64,000 bases of DNA from WHSW01 sp963781265 (GCA_963781265.1 CAWAFH010000018.1:496001-560000), one strand, 5' to 3'; shown: positions 46,789-56,004, counted from the stretch's first letter. The notes: generated from the sequence alone by a model not told the origin. Translations and numbers: made by a program.

Positions 46789-49551
46789 GTGAAGGAGCCG
46801 GTCGGTCCGAGCAGCGAGGCCCCGCAGCTCAACCCAGAGGAGCCGCTCGACCTGCTCCTGCAGCACCTCGGTGCGCGCACGCAGGGGTTGAGCGACCGCG
46901 AGGCGGCTCGCCGCCTCCAGCAACACGGCCCGAACGAGATCGTTCGACGCGGGCGGCAAAGCCACGCGCGGGAGCTGGCGCGCCAGCTTGGTCATCCGCT
47001 GGCGCTGCTCCTGTGGGCGGCCGCCGCCCTCGCCTGGGCGGCCGGGATCGTCGCGATCGCGATCGCGATCGTGATCGTGATCCTGATCAACGCGGCATTC
47101 GCGTTCGCCCAGGAGCTGCAGGCCGAGCGCGCCGTGGAGGCGCTCGCCGCCTACCTGCCGGCGCAGGCGCGGGTGATCCGAGACGGAAGCCAGCGAGTCA
47201 TCGCTTCGGCGGAGCTGACGCCCGGTGACGTGCTCGTGATCGAGGAGGGCGATCGGATCTCGGCGGACGCGCGCCTGTTCTCCGGCGCGCTCGAGATCGA
47301 CATGTCGACGCTCTCCGGCGAGTCGCTGACGGTCGAACGCTCGAGCGCGTTCGTCGACACCAGCGTCCCCTTGCTGCAGGCGCGCGACCTGGTGCTCTCC
47401 GGCACCACGTGCACCGAGGGGGAGGCTCGCGCGGTCGTCTTCGCGACGGGGATGCGGACCGAGCTGGGGCGGATCGCCAGCCTCTCGGAGCGGATCGAAC
47501 ACGACGAATCGCCGCTCGAGGGTCAGGTGCGCAAGGTCGCCTGGCTGATCGCTCTGATCGCCGTCCTCGGAGCCGCCGCGTTCGTGCCGATCGCGACGCT
47601 CGGCGCCGGGCTGTCGATCAGCGACTCGGTGGTCTTCGCGGTTGGACTGCTGGTCGGTCTCGTGCCCGAGGGCCTGCTGCCGGTGATCACTTTGGCGCTC
47701 GCCGTGGGCGCCCGGGAGCTGGTCGGTCGTGGTGCGGTGGTGAAGCGCCTGAGCGCCGTGGAGACGCTGGGATCGACGAGCGTGATCTGCACCGACAAGA
47801 CCGGAACGCTGACGCAGAACCGAATGCGGGTGACGTCGATCTGGACGCCCGCATCGACGCTGGACGTCGCCGCCGGCGCCCTCGACGATCCCGCGCCGGC
47901 GCTCGAAGAGGCCGACCTGCGGGCGCTCGGCGCGGTCGCGACTCGCTGCAACAACGCGCGCCTCGGTGGCCCCGACGGCACGGCTTCCGGCGATCCGACC
48001 GAGATCGCGTTGCTCCAGCTGGCTCAGCGACTCGGCGCGGGCGACCTCGATGCCGACGAACGCGAACGCAGGCGTCACCGTCACTTCCACTTCGACCCGA
48101 CGCTGAGGTTGATGTCGACGGTGGACGAGCGCGAGGGCGCGATGTGGATCGAGACGAAGGGAGCGCCCGAGGTCGTGCTGCCGCTCTGCGACTCGCTGAT
48201 CCGGGGCGGGCGGGTGCGGCCGCTCGGCGAGGCGGAGCACGAAGCCGCCGGCCGGGCGGTGGCCGACTACGCCGGGCAGGGCCTTCGCGTCCTGGCGCTG
48301 GCCGAGCGACGTCTCGAACCCGGCCACGACGTTCCCGAGCACCGTGAGCAGGCCGAGCGGCACCTGTGCCTGGTGGGGTTGGTCGCGATGGCCGATCCGG
48401 CCCGTCCCGAGGTCGCCGATGCGGTCCGCAGATGTCATCGGGCGGGGATCCGGATCATCGTCATCAGCGGCGATCACGGGCTCACCGCCGCCGCCGTGGC
48501 ACGGGAAGTCGGAATCACCGGCGACCGGCCGACCGTGATCACCGGCGAGCAGCTCGAGCGGATCGGCGACGCCGACCTCGACGCTCTCTTGCGATCGGAG
48601 CGCGAGCTGATCTTCGCCCGCAGCTCGCCGGAGGCGAAGCTGCGAATCGCGGAGTCGCTGCGCGCCGAGGGCCTCGTGGTGGCGATGACCGGCGACGGCG
48701 TCAATGACGCACCCGCCCTGCGGCGCGCCGACATCGGCGTCGCGATGGGGCGCTCGGGAACCGACGTGGCGCGCGAGGCGGCGACGATGGTGCTCACCGA
48801 CGACAACTTCGCGACCATCGTGACCGCCGTCGCCGCGGGTCGCCGGGTCTACGACAACGTACGCAAGTTCATCTTCTACATCTTCGCTCACGCCACCCCG
48901 GAGGTGACCCCGTTCCTGGTCTTCGCGCTTGGCGGCGGTGCGATCCCGCTGCCGCTGACCGTCCTCCAGTTGCTCGCCTTCGACGTCGGGACCGAGACCC
49001 TGCCCGCGCTCGCGCTCGGGCGCGAGCCCGCCGAGCCGGGGATCATGCGGCGGCCGCCGCGCGACCGATCCGAGGGAGTGATTCGACCTCCGATGCTGCT
49101 GCGAGCCTGGCTCTTTCTCGGGTTGATTTGCGCCGGCTTGGCGATGGCCGGGTTCTTTTACGTCCTGAACGGGGCCGGCTGGTCGCCCGGCGACCCGACC
49201 GGCCAGGGGACCGCCCTTCACCACGCCTATCAGCAGGCGACGACGATGACCTTCCTCGGCATGGTCATGGCCCAGGTCGGGACCGCGTTCGCCGCTCGCA
49301 CCGAGCGGGCCTCGCTGCGCTCGATCGGCGTCTTCTCGAACCGCCTCCTGCTGTGGGGGATCGCCTTCGAGCTCGCCCTCGCGGCGGTGATCATCTACGC
49401 GCCGCTGTTCCATGACCTGCTGGCGACGGCGTCGCTGGAGCCGCACATGCTGCTCTTCGTCGCTCCGTTTCCATTCATCGTCTGGGGCGCCGACGAGCTT
49501 CGTCGCTGGCTGCTGCGGCGTCGCGCGGGAATCGACGCGGCGCAGCCGTGA
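46789..49551 (+). CDS. P2-type cation-transporting ATPase (CtpF-like)
   Basis: 920 residues. Cation_ATPase_N region 'LLLQHLGARTQGLSDREAARRLQQHGPNEI', actuator STLSGESLTVE (TGES-type), M4 'VGLVPEGLLPVITLALAV' with the PEGL ion-binding motif of Ca2+/Na+-K+ pumps, phosphorylation site 'ICTDKTGTLTQNRM', hinge MTGDGVNDAPALRRADIGVAMG region (GDGVND), and six C-terminal helix segments with 'ATPEVTPFLVFALGGGAIPLPLT'. It is closest in type to mycobacterial CtpF (Rv1997), a DosR-regulon pump. GTG 46789 was chosen to keep the family N-terminus; GTG/ATG further upstream lack homology. Overlaps the next gene by 4 nt. Confidence 0.93.
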   Translation: MKEPVGPSSEAPQLNPEEPLDLLLQHLGARTQGLSDREAARRLQQHGPNEIVRRGRQSHARELARQLGHPLALLLWAAAALAWAAGIVAIAIAIVIVILINAAFAFAQELQAERAVEALAAYLPAQARVIRDGSQRVIASAELTPGDVLVIEEGDRISADARLFSGALEIDMSTLSGESLTVERSSAFVDTSVPLLQARDLVLSGTTCTEGEARAVVFATGMRTELGRIASLSERIEHDESPLEGQVRKVAWLIALIAVLGAAAFVPIATLGAGLSISDSVVFAVGLLVGLVPEGLLPVITLALAVGARELVGRGAVVKRLSAVETLGSTSVICTDKTGTLTQNRMRVTSIWTPASTLDVAAGALDDPAPALEEADLRALGAVATRCNNARLGGPDGTASGDPTEIALLQLAQRLGAGDLDADERERRRHRHFHFDPTLRLMSTVDEREGAMWIETKGAPEVVLPLCDSLIRGGRVRPLGEAEHEAAGRAVADYAGQGLRVLALAERRLEPGHDVPEHREQAERHLCLVGLVAMADPARPEVADAVRRCHRAGIRIIVISGDHGLTAAAVAREVGITGDRPTVITGEQLERIGDADLDALLRSERELIFARSSPEAKLRIAESLRAEGLVVAMTGDGVNDAPALRRADIGVAMGRSGTDVAREAATMVLTDDNFATIVTAVAAGRRVYDNVRKFIFYIFAHATPEVTPFLVFALGGGAIPLPLTVLQLLAFDVGTETLPALALGREPAEPGIMRRPPRDRSEGVIRPPMLLRAWLFLGLICAGLAMAGFFYVLNGAGWSPGDPTGQGTALHHAYQQATTMTFLGMVMAQVGTAFAARTERASLRSIGVFSNRLLLWGIAFELALAAVIIYAPLFHDLLATASLEPHMLLFVAPFPFIVWGADELRRWLLRRRAGIDAAQP

Positions 49552-50594
49552 ACGTCAATTCCTCGGGGCGGCAGTTCCTGAGAGCGCCCGGGATCCGGGC
49601 CCTGGCTGTGCTCGGCCTCGGGCTCGTCGTCGTGCTCGCGCTGCTCTATGTCGTCGTGCCGGCGATCGCGGGCCTCGACGAGACCTGGACCAGGCTCTCC
49701 TCGGGCCAACCGATCTGGCTGCTGGCGGCGCTGCTGCTCGAGGTGCTCTCGTTCGCGTCCTACACGATCTACTTTCGAGCCGTGTTCGGCTCTCCGCCGG
49801 CGCGGGTCGATTGGCCGGCGAGCTACCGGATCACGATGGCGGGTGTTGCCGCTACCCGCCTGCTCGCCATCGCCGGCGCCGGCGGAATCGCGTTGACCGC
49901 GTGGGCCCTGCGGCGGCTCGGGCTGCGCCGGCGTCAGGTCGCCGCCGAGATGGCTTCCTTCTACGCGCTCCTCTACGGCATCTATATGGCCGCGCTCGTG
50001 GTCTTCGGCCTCGGCCTCTACTGGGGCTTTCTCTCGGGCACGGCGCCGCCCGGCCTCACGCTCGTCCCGGCGATCTTCGGAGCGACCGTGATCGTCGCGG
50101 TCCTGGCGATCGCGGCGCTCTCGGACGACCTCGAGGGCGTGTTCGCACGGTTCGCCCGGCAAGGCTCCGACGCCGGTCCGGTTCGCAAGACTCTCGCCGC
50201 CATACCGGCGACGGTGTCGTCGGGCGTCCAGGGCGGCATTGGCCTGCTGCGTGCGCCGCGGCCCGGCCTGCTCGGGGCCCTTGGATGGTGGGGTTTCGAC
50301 ATCGCCGTGCTCTGGGCCTCGCTGCACGCGTTCGGCGAGGCGCCGTCGGCCGCGGTGGTCGTGATGGCCTATTTCGTCGGCATGCTTGCCAATGCGCTGC
50401 CGATCCCAGGCGGGATCGGCGCGGTGGACGGCGGCATGATCGCGGCCCTGATCGGCTTCGGCGTCGCCGGCGGCCTGGCGATCGTCGGCGTGCTCGCCTA
50501 CCGCGCGTTCGCCTTTTGGCTGCCGATCATCCCGGGGACGATCGCCTACGTCCAGCTGCTCCGCACCCGGTCGGCGGCCGGTAGCGACTACTGA
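49548..50594 (+). CDS. Flippase-like/LPG-synthase-TM-domain (UPF0104, AglD-like) membrane protein
   Basis: 348 residues, about eight transmembrane helices: 'ALAVLGLGLVVVLALLYVVV', 'PIWLLAALLLEVLSFASYT', 'GLYWGFLSGTAPPGLTL' and so on. It shows the lysylphosphatidylglycerol-synthase-TM family pattern, with the C-terminal MLANALPIPGGIGAVDGGMIAALIGFGV (P-x-P-G-G-x-G) and 'YRAFAFWLPIIPGTIAY'. Members flip or stabilise lipid-linked molecules; the soluble aminoacyltransferase domain of MprF is absent. GTG 49548 overlaps the ATPase stop (GTGA), so expression is coupled with the pump. Confidence 0.88.
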   Translation: MNVNSSGRQFLRAPGIRALAVLGLGLVVVLALLYVVVPAIAGLDETWTRLSSGQPIWLLAALLLEVLSFASYTIYFRAVFGSPPARVDWPASYRITMAGVAATRLLAIAGAGGIALTAWALRRLGLRRRQVAAEMASFYALLYGIYMAALVVFGLGLYWGFLSGTAPPGLTLVPAIFGATVIVAVLAIAALSDDLEGVFARFARQGSDAGPVRKTLAAIPATVSSGVQGGIGLLRAPRPGLLGALGWWGFDIAVLWASLHAFGEAPSAAVVVMAYFVGMLANALPIPGGIGAVDGGMIAALIGFGVAGGLAIVGVLAYRAFAFWLPIIPGTIAYVQLLRTRSAAGSDY

Positions 50595-50700
50595 GTCCAA
50601 AGGCGTGGCGCGCGCGGATTGATTTCCTGCCGCCGTCGTGGATGCTCAGGGACCGTCCCACGAACGTGAGGTAACCCCGACTCGGCACGAGGTCAGCCCG

Positions 50701-52101
50701 ATGCCCCCCGCGGATCCCTTCCAGCCCAGCGCTCCTCGCTACCGCGATCGACGGGAGGCCGGCAGGATGCTGGCACAGGAGTTGGCGGACCTGGCCGACG
50801 AGAATCCGGTCGTGGTCGCGCTACCGCGCGGCGGCGTCCCGGTCGGGTATGAGGTCGCGCGAGCCCTGGGTGCCCCACTGGACATCGGACTGGTGCGAAA
50901 GCTCGGCGCGCCGATGCAGCCGGAGCTCGGGATCGGAGCGCTCGGCGAGGGCGGCGAGGCGGTACTCGATTCCGAGGCTGTGCGCAGGTTGGGAGTCTCG
51001 CGCGAGGAGCTCGGCACGGTCGTCGAGCGTGAGCAGCACGAGCTCGAGCGTCGCCGTCGCAGCTACCGGCCCGGCCACCCGCAGATCGACGTCGACGGAC
51101 GCGTGGTCGTGGTGGTCGACGACGGGCTCGCGACCGGAGTCACGGCCGCCGCCGCGGCCCGGGTGCTGCGCGCTCGCGGCGCCCGGGCGGTGGTCCTCGC
51201 GGTGCCCGTCTGCCCGGACGGTGTGGCCGACCGGCTGCGAGCGGAGTTCGACGGCTTCGTGTGCCTCAGTTCGCCGAGGCCGTTCCGCGGTGTGGGAGCC
51301 GCGTACGAGGACTTCACCCAGACCTCCGATCGCGAGGTCGTCGACCTGCTGGCGCGAGCCCGCCGGCGGTCGAATGGCGGCGATCGCCGCGAGGGGGTCG
51401 AGCGCGAGCACGAAACCGACGAGCTCGAAGTGACGATCCTCGAATCGGGCACGGAGCTGTCCGGAACGCTTGGCCTTCCTGACGATCCCGCCGGGCTCGT
51501 GATCTTCGCCCACGGCAGCGGCTCGAGCCGCTTCAGCCCGCGAAACAAAGCCGTCGCCGCCCACCTGAACGCGGCTGGGTTCGCGACCCTGCTGTTCGAT
51601 CTGCTGACCGAGCGCGAGGCCGGCGACCGCGCCAACGTCTTCGACATCGACCTGCTCGCGAACCGGCTGCTTGCCGCGCGCCGGTGGGCCGCCAAGGCTC
51701 CGGAGATCGAGGATCTGCCCGTCGGTCTCTTCGGCGCCTCGACCGGCGCCGCCGCGGCGCTGCGCGCGGCGGCGGCAGCGCCGGACAGCATCGCCGCGGT
51801 CGTCTCGCGAGGGGGCCGCCCCGACCTTGCCGGCGCGGCTCTGCGCCAGGTCACGGCTCCGACCCTCCTGATCGTCGGCGGCGAGGACCAGGAGGTGCTC
51901 GAGCTCAACCGAAGGGCGGCGACCCTGCTCGCCGGACCCCACCACCTCGCCGTGGTCCCCGGCGCCGGACACCTCTTCGAGGAGCCCGGCGCGCTCGAGC
52001 AGGCGGCGCGGCTGGCGGTGGAGTGGTTCTCCGGGCGCTTCGCCGGAGCGCCTTCGTCGCGATCCTCGCTTGCCGCCGGGCCCCGGTCGCGGGGCCGCTG
52101 A
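50701..52101 (+). CDS. Phosphoribosyltransferase + alpha/beta-hydrolase fusion (Rv0571c-like)
   Basis: 466 residues, two domains. The phosphoribosyltransferase (~10-215) has 'VVALPRGGVPVGYEVARALGAPLD' and the PRPP loop VVVVDDGLATGVTAAAAARVL. The dienelactone-hydrolase-like domain (~255-450) has HGSGSSRFSPRN and the nucleophile elbow LFGASTGAAAALRAAA (Ser), with Asp in 'IVGGEDQEVLELNR' and His in VVPGAGHLFEEPG. It matches mycobacterial Rv0571c in architecture; a DosR-regulon gene of unknown function. ATG 50701 has GAGGT 7 nt upstream. GTG 50638 would add 21 residues. A GGGACCGTCCC palindrome lies at 50649-50659. The stop overlaps the next ATG (TGATG). Confidence 0.9.
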   Translation: MPPADPFQPSAPRYRDRREAGRMLAQELADLADENPVVVALPRGGVPVGYEVARALGAPLDIGLVRKLGAPMQPELGIGALGEGGEAVLDSEAVRRLGVSREELGTVVEREQHELERRRRSYRPGHPQIDVDGRVVVVVDDGLATGVTAAAAARVLRARGARAVVLAVPVCPDGVADRLRAEFDGFVCLSSPRPFRGVGAAYEDFTQTSDREVVDLLARARRRSNGGDRREGVEREHETDELEVTILESGTELSGTLGLPDDPAGLVIFAHGSGSSRFSPRNKAVAAHLNAAGFATLLFDLLTEREAGDRANVFDIDLLANRLLAARRWAAKAPEIEDLPVGLFGASTGAAAALRAAAAAPDSIAAVVSRGGRPDLAGAALRQVTAPTLLIVGGEDQEVLELNRRAATLLAGPHHLAVVPGAGHLFEEPGALEQAARLAVEWFSGRFAGAPSSRSSLAAGPRSRGR

Positions 52102-53441
52102 TGACTCCCACGGCGACCACGATCGGGGGCGCGCAGGTCGCCGCGATCCGGGCGCACGCAACGCCGCTCACCGGTGCCGCCGATGACCACGATCGGCTGC
52201 TCGCGCTGATCGGCGACGCGCGCGTCGTCCTGCTGGGCGAGGCCTCCCACGGCACGCACGAGTTCTACCGCCAGCGCGCGCTGATCACGAAGCGCCTGAT
52301 CGACGAGTGCGGCTTCGACGCCGTCGCGGTCGAAGGCGATTGGCCCGACGCTCATCGTGTCACCCGGTTCGTCCAGGGCGCCAACGAGGACGCCGACGCC
52401 GAGCAGGCGCTGCGCGGGTTTCAGCGCTTTCCCACCTGGATGTGGCGAAACGCCGACGTGCTCGACTTCGTCGGCTGGCTTCGCGCCCGGCACGACGAGG
52501 GCAAGCCCCCGGTCGGTTTCTTCGGGCTCGACCTCTACAGCCTCTATCGCTCGATCGCGGGCGTGATCGAGTATCTCGACCGGATCGATCCCGACGCCGG
52601 CCGGCGGGCGCGCGAGCGTTACGCGTGCCTGGAGCAGTTCGGGGAGAGCCAGCGATATGGCCAGGCAGTGGCGACCGGCCTGTCGGAGGCGTGCGACCGC
52701 GAGGCGCTCGGACAGCTGATCGACCTGCAGCGGACCGGGGACGCCTACCTGCGCCGGGACGGGATCGCAGCCGAGGACGAGCAGTTCTACGCCGAGCAGA
52801 ACGCCCGGCTCGTGGTCGGTGCCGAGCGCTACTACCGCTCGATGTTCGCGGCGCCGGCCGCGTCCTGGAATCTTCGCGACAAGCACATGGCCGAGACGCT
52901 GGAGCGGCTGATCGGGCACCTCGACCGCCGCAGCTTGCGCTCGCGGGTCGTCGTCTGGGCCCACAACTCCCACGTCGGCGACGCCAGGCGCACCGAGATG
53001 TCGCGGCGCGGCGAGCTCAACCTCGGCCAGCTCGTCCGTCAGCGATACGGCGACGATGCGTTCCTGGTCGGCTTCACGACCTTCACCGGCACGGTCAGCG
53101 CGGCCTCCGGCTGGGGTGCGCCGGTGGAGCGCAAACGCGTGCGCCCGGCGCTCGCCGGCAGCTACGAGTCGCTCTTCCACGCGGCCGCGATCCCGGACTT
53201 CATGCTCCCCCTCCGCGGTGGAGCGCCGGCCGCCGCCCTGGAACAGCCGCTGCTCGAGCGGGCGATCGGGGTCATCTACCACCCGGAGACCGAGCGCATC
53301 AGCCACTACTTTCACGCCGACCTCGCCAACCAGTTCGACGCGGTGGTGCATTTCGACCACACTCGCGCCGTCGAGCCGCTGGAGCCGACCGCCGGCTGGA
53401 CGCGGGGCGAGCCGCCCGAGACCTACCCGACCGCGCTGTGA
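52101..53441 (+). CDS. Erythromycin-esterase-family protein (Rv2030c-like domain)
   Basis: 446 residues of the EreA/ChaN-like superfamily: VVLLGEASHGTHEFYRQRALIT (E-x-x-H-G-T-x-E-F motif), 'FDAVAVEGDWPDAHRVTRFV' (E-G-D-W-P), FFGLDLYSLYRSI, and 'VVVWAHNSHVGDAR' (A-H-N-x-H). True erythromycin esterases share these residues, but most homologues are not macrolide esterases. In M. tuberculosis the domain is fused to a phosphoribosyltransferase in Rv2030c, a DosR gene; here the two domains are neighbours with a one-base overlap, which fits a joint function. Confidence 0.9.
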   Translation: MTPTATTIGGAQVAAIRAHATPLTGAADDHDRLLALIGDARVVLLGEASHGTHEFYRQRALITKRLIDECGFDAVAVEGDWPDAHRVTRFVQGANEDADAEQALRGFQRFPTWMWRNADVLDFVGWLRARHDEGKPPVGFFGLDLYSLYRSIAGVIEYLDRIDPDAGRRARERYACLEQFGESQRYGQAVATGLSEACDREALGQLIDLQRTGDAYLRRDGIAAEDEQFYAEQNARLVVGAERYYRSMFAAPAASWNLRDKHMAETLERLIGHLDRRSLRSRVVVWAHNSHVGDARRTEMSRRGELNLGQLVRQRYGDDAFLVGFTTFTGTVSAASGWGAPVERKRVRPALAGSYESLFHAAAIPDFMLPLRGGAPAAALEQPLLERAIGVIYHPETERISHYFHADLANQFDAVVHFDHTRAVEPLEPTAGWTRGEPPETYPTAL

Positions 53442-53460
53442 CCGCGGGCGGAGAGCGACC

Positions 53461-54636
53461 GTGACCTCGACCTTCCGGCTCGGCCGGCTCGCCGGAGTCG
53501 AGATCGGCGTTCACTGGAGCTGGGCGCTGATCTTCGCCCTGCTCGTCTGGTCGCTGGCCGATGCCGCCTTCCCGGAGATGAACCCCGGCCTGGGCGACAA
53601 CACGTACCTCGCGATGGCGATCGTCGCGGTGCTGCTGTTCTTCACCTCCCTGCTCCTCCACGAGCTCGGCCACGCGACCAGGGCGACCAAGGAGGGGATG
53701 GAGATCGAGGGAATCACCCTCTGGATCTTCGGCGGCATCGCTCGCTTCCGCGGGATGTTCCCGTCCGCCGGTGCCGAGTTCCGGATCGCCATCGCGGGAC
53801 CGATCGTCACCGTCGTGATCGGGTCCGTGTCGCTGGCCGCTGCGTTGCTCATTCCGCTGCCCGGGGCGATCGACGGCGTCTTGTTCTGGCTCGGATACGT
53901 CAACCTCGTGCTCCTGGTCTTCAACTTGATTCCGGCGCTGCCGCTCGACGGCGGTCGGGTGCTGCGGTCCGTGCTCTGGGCGCGAAAGGGCGACTTTCTT
54001 GCCGCCACCCGCACCGCCGCGGCGGCGGGGCGCGGCTTCGGTCAGGGGCTGATCGCGCTCGGCGTGCTACTGGTACTGCTCGGCGGTGCGGTGGGGGGTC
54101 TGTGGTTCGTGTTCATCGGCTGGTTCCTGCTCGCGGCGGCCGAGGCCGAGCGCGCCGGCGCCGAGACCCACGAAGCGCTCAGCGGGGTGCGCGTGGGCGA
54201 GGTCATGGTGACTGCACCGGTGACCGTGGAGCAAGGGGATTCACTCGAGGACTTCATGGGGCGTTGCTTCATGGCGCACCGCCACGTCGCCTATCCGGTC
54301 CTCGACGACGGTCGGCCCGTCGGCCTGATCTCGTTTCGCTCGGTGCTCGCCGTGCCGCGGGAGTCATGGGGCGAGACGCGGGTCGGCGAGGCCATGGCGC
54401 CGCTCGAGGACCTGCCGGCGCTGACTGCGGAGATGCCACTCGAGGAGGCGGTGCAGCGGCTGAGCGATAGCGAGTCGAATCGCGCGCTTGTGCTCGTCGA
54501 TCACCGGCTCGCCGGGCTGCTGTCGATCACGGACGCCACACGCTTGCTCGAAGCCCGACGGCTCGTCGGTGCGACGAACGGCAACGGTGGAGCGCGTCAG
54601 CGCCACGACTCGCCCGATCACCCGTCGGGACGCTGA
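53461..54636 (+). CDS. Site-2 protease (M50) with two CBS domains (Rip3/Rv2625c-like)
   Basis: 391 residues. Five to six transmembrane helices with zinc motif HELGH (67-71) in 'LLLHELGHATRATKEGM' and the third ligand in NLIPALPLDGGRVLRSVLWA. The C-terminal ~150 residues are paired CBS domains ('GEVMVTAPVTVEQGDSLEDFMGRC', 'VGLISFRSVLAVPRESWG', 'LAGLLSITDATRLLEARR') that sense adenosine nucleotides. It cleaves membrane-bound substrates, for example anti-sigma factors; the substrate is unknown. The family includes Rv2625c of the DosR regulon. GTG 53461 has GGAGAG upstream. It is last in the block. Confidence 0.93.
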   Translation: MTSTFRLGRLAGVEIGVHWSWALIFALLVWSLADAAFPEMNPGLGDNTYLAMAIVAVLLFFTSLLLHELGHATRATKEGMEIEGITLWIFGGIARFRGMFPSAGAEFRIAIAGPIVTVVIGSVSLAAALLIPLPGAIDGVLFWLGYVNLVLLVFNLIPALPLDGGRVLRSVLWARKGDFLAATRTAAAAGRGFGQGLIALGVLLVLLGGAVGGLWFVFIGWFLLAAAEAERAGAETHEALSGVRVGEVMVTAPVTVEQGDSLEDFMGRCFMAHRHVAYPVLDDGRPVGLISFRSVLAVPRESWGETRVGEAMAPLEDLPALTAEMPLEEAVQRLSDSESNRALVLVDHRLAGLLSITDATRLLEARRLVGATNGNGGARQRHDSPDHPSGR

Positions 54637-54664
54637 TCGCGAACGCAGGAACGAGCTCGCTCTG

Positions 54665-54708
54665 GGCCGGAGCGCTCCGGCCTCGGGTGCGCAGCTCTCA
54701 GATACCCT
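54665..54708 (+). promoter_or_regulatory. 18-bp perfect palindrome and -10 box before the GT4 gene
   Basis: GGCCGGAGC-GCTCCGGCC (54665-54682) lies 20 nt upstream of TACCCT (54703-54708), which is 6 nt before ATG 54715 and 10 nt before ATG 54719. The palindrome could be an operator or the terminator stem of the preceding block. Confidence 0.55.
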
Positions 54709-54718
54709 GACGCCATGA

Positions 54719-55978
54719 ATGCGCAGGCGGACCCGCCAGCGAGTCGTCTTGGCGTCGGCCAGCCGGTATCTCGGTAGCCGGCCGTTGACCAGAGTCCTGA
54801 TCCTCTCCTGGGAGTACCCGCCGCTGATCGAGGGCGGGCTGGCCCGCCACGTGGTCAAGCTGTCCGAGGCGCTCGCCCGCGACGGGGTCGAGGTCCACGT
54901 GCTCACCCGCGGCAGCGAGGAGTCGCCGCCGGAGGAGACCGTCGGCGGCGTTCGCATCCACCGGGTACGCGAGCCGACGCGGCCCACCGATCTCGGCGAG
55001 TTCGTCGCCTGGGTCGAGCGCATGAACTCGGACATGCTCGCCGCCGGAGTCGAGCTCGGCGACCGCTACGACTTCGACCTCGTCCACGGCCACGACTGGC
55101 TCGTCGCGATGGCGGGCGACCACCTCGCGCGGCGCTTCGGCGCGCCCCTGGTGACCACCATCCACGCGACCGAGCACGGCCGGCACCAGGGCTGGGTCGA
55201 CGACCATCCCCAGCGCTATATCCACGGGGTCGAGCGCTGGATCACCAACCGCTCCGACCGTGTGATCGCCTGCTCGTATTACATGCGCGAGCAGATCGTC
55301 GACATCTTCGGCGTCGACGAGAGCCGCGTCGCGGTGATCCCCAACGGGATCGACCCCGAGGATCTGCAGCCCCAGGACGGGGCCGAGCTCGAGCGCCTGC
55401 GCGCCGAGTTCGCGGCGCGGGACGAGCGCCTCGTGCTGCTGATCGGCCGGCTCGTCTACGAGAAGGGATTCCAGCTCGCGCTCGAGGCGATGCCGCGCCT
55501 GATCGAGGCCGTCCCGGGGACGCGCTTTCTGGTCGCCGGCTCGGGAACCCACGAGCAGGAGCTGCACGACCAGGCGGCGGCGCTCGGGCTGATGGATCAC
55601 GGCACCTTCCTCGGCTGGATCGGCGACGACGTCCTGCACTCGCTCTACCGCATCGCCGACGTCTGCGTGGTCCCGTCGATCTACGAGCCGTTCGGGCTCG
55701 TCGCCCTCGAGGCGATGGCCTCGGGCTGTCCGTGCATCGTCGCCGACACCGGCGGCCTGCGCGAGGTCGTTCCGCACAACGAGGCCGGGCTGCGGTTTCG
55801 CGCCCGCGACTCGGAGGCGCTCGGGGAGATGGTCGAGCGCCTGCTCACCGACGAGCAGCTCCGCGACCGCCTGGTCGCCGAGGGCTCGGAGCACGTGCTG
55901 CGCTTCGACTGGGGCGACGTCGCCGAGAGCACCGCGGCGATCTACGCCGAGCTCGCCGGCGAGCCCACCCGCGCCTAG
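54719..55978 (+). CDS. GT4 glycosyltransferase (glycogen-synthase/Rv3032-like)
   Basis: 419 residues as read from ATG 54719. It shows 'VLILSWEYPPLIEGGLARHVVKLSEALA' near residue 28 (donor-fold G-G-L-A-R-H), 'FDLVHGHDWLVAMAGDHLARRF', 'VAVIPNGIDPEDLQP', LLIGRLVYEKGFQLALEAMP and the E-x7-E motif YEPFGLVALEAMASGCPCIVAD region (E-P-F-G-L-V-A-L-E). It is probably alpha-1,4-glucan elongation for glycogen or methylglucose polysaccharide, partner of the GH57 enzyme at 44635. The basic 22-residue N-terminal extension is atypical; TTG 54785 gives the usual TRVLILSWEYPP start. If so, ATG 54715 opens a 20-residue leader frame ending at 54777. Confidence 0.92.
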   Translation: MRRRTRQRVVLASASRYLGSRPLTRVLILSWEYPPLIEGGLARHVVKLSEALARDGVEVHVLTRGSEESPPEETVGGVRIHRVREPTRPTDLGEFVAWVERMNSDMLAAGVELGDRYDFDLVHGHDWLVAMAGDHLARRFGAPLVTTIHATEHGRHQGWVDDHPQRYIHGVERWITNRSDRVIACSYYMREQIVDIFGVDESRVAVIPNGIDPEDLQPQDGAELERLRAEFAARDERLVLLIGRLVYEKGFQLALEAMPRLIEAVPGTRFLVAGSGTHEQELHDQAAALGLMDHGTFLGWIGDDVLHSLYRIADVCVVPSIYEPFGLVALEAMASGCPCIVADTGGLREVVPHNEAGLRFRARDSEALGEMVERLLTDEQLRDRLVAEGSEHVLRFDWGDVAESTAAIYAELAGEPTRA

Positions 55979-56004
55979 CGGAGGACCGGCCGGGGGGACG
56001 GCGC

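Noticed and set aside
46411..49446. 1011-residue open frame on the - strand opposite the P-type ATPase
   Set aside because: Low-complexity Arg/Gly/Asp/Gln translation, no domain, fully antisense to a gene with all P-type ATPase motifs.
50649..50659. GGGACCGTCCC as a DosR-type box
   Set aside because: The DosR consensus has four bases between GGGAC and GTCCC; here there is one, so it was kept only as a palindrome.
52101..53441. Macrolide resistance by erythromycin esterase
   Set aside because: The catalytic motifs are shared by a large family of mostly non-macrolide enzymes, and the context is a stress-type block; resistance cannot be claimed.
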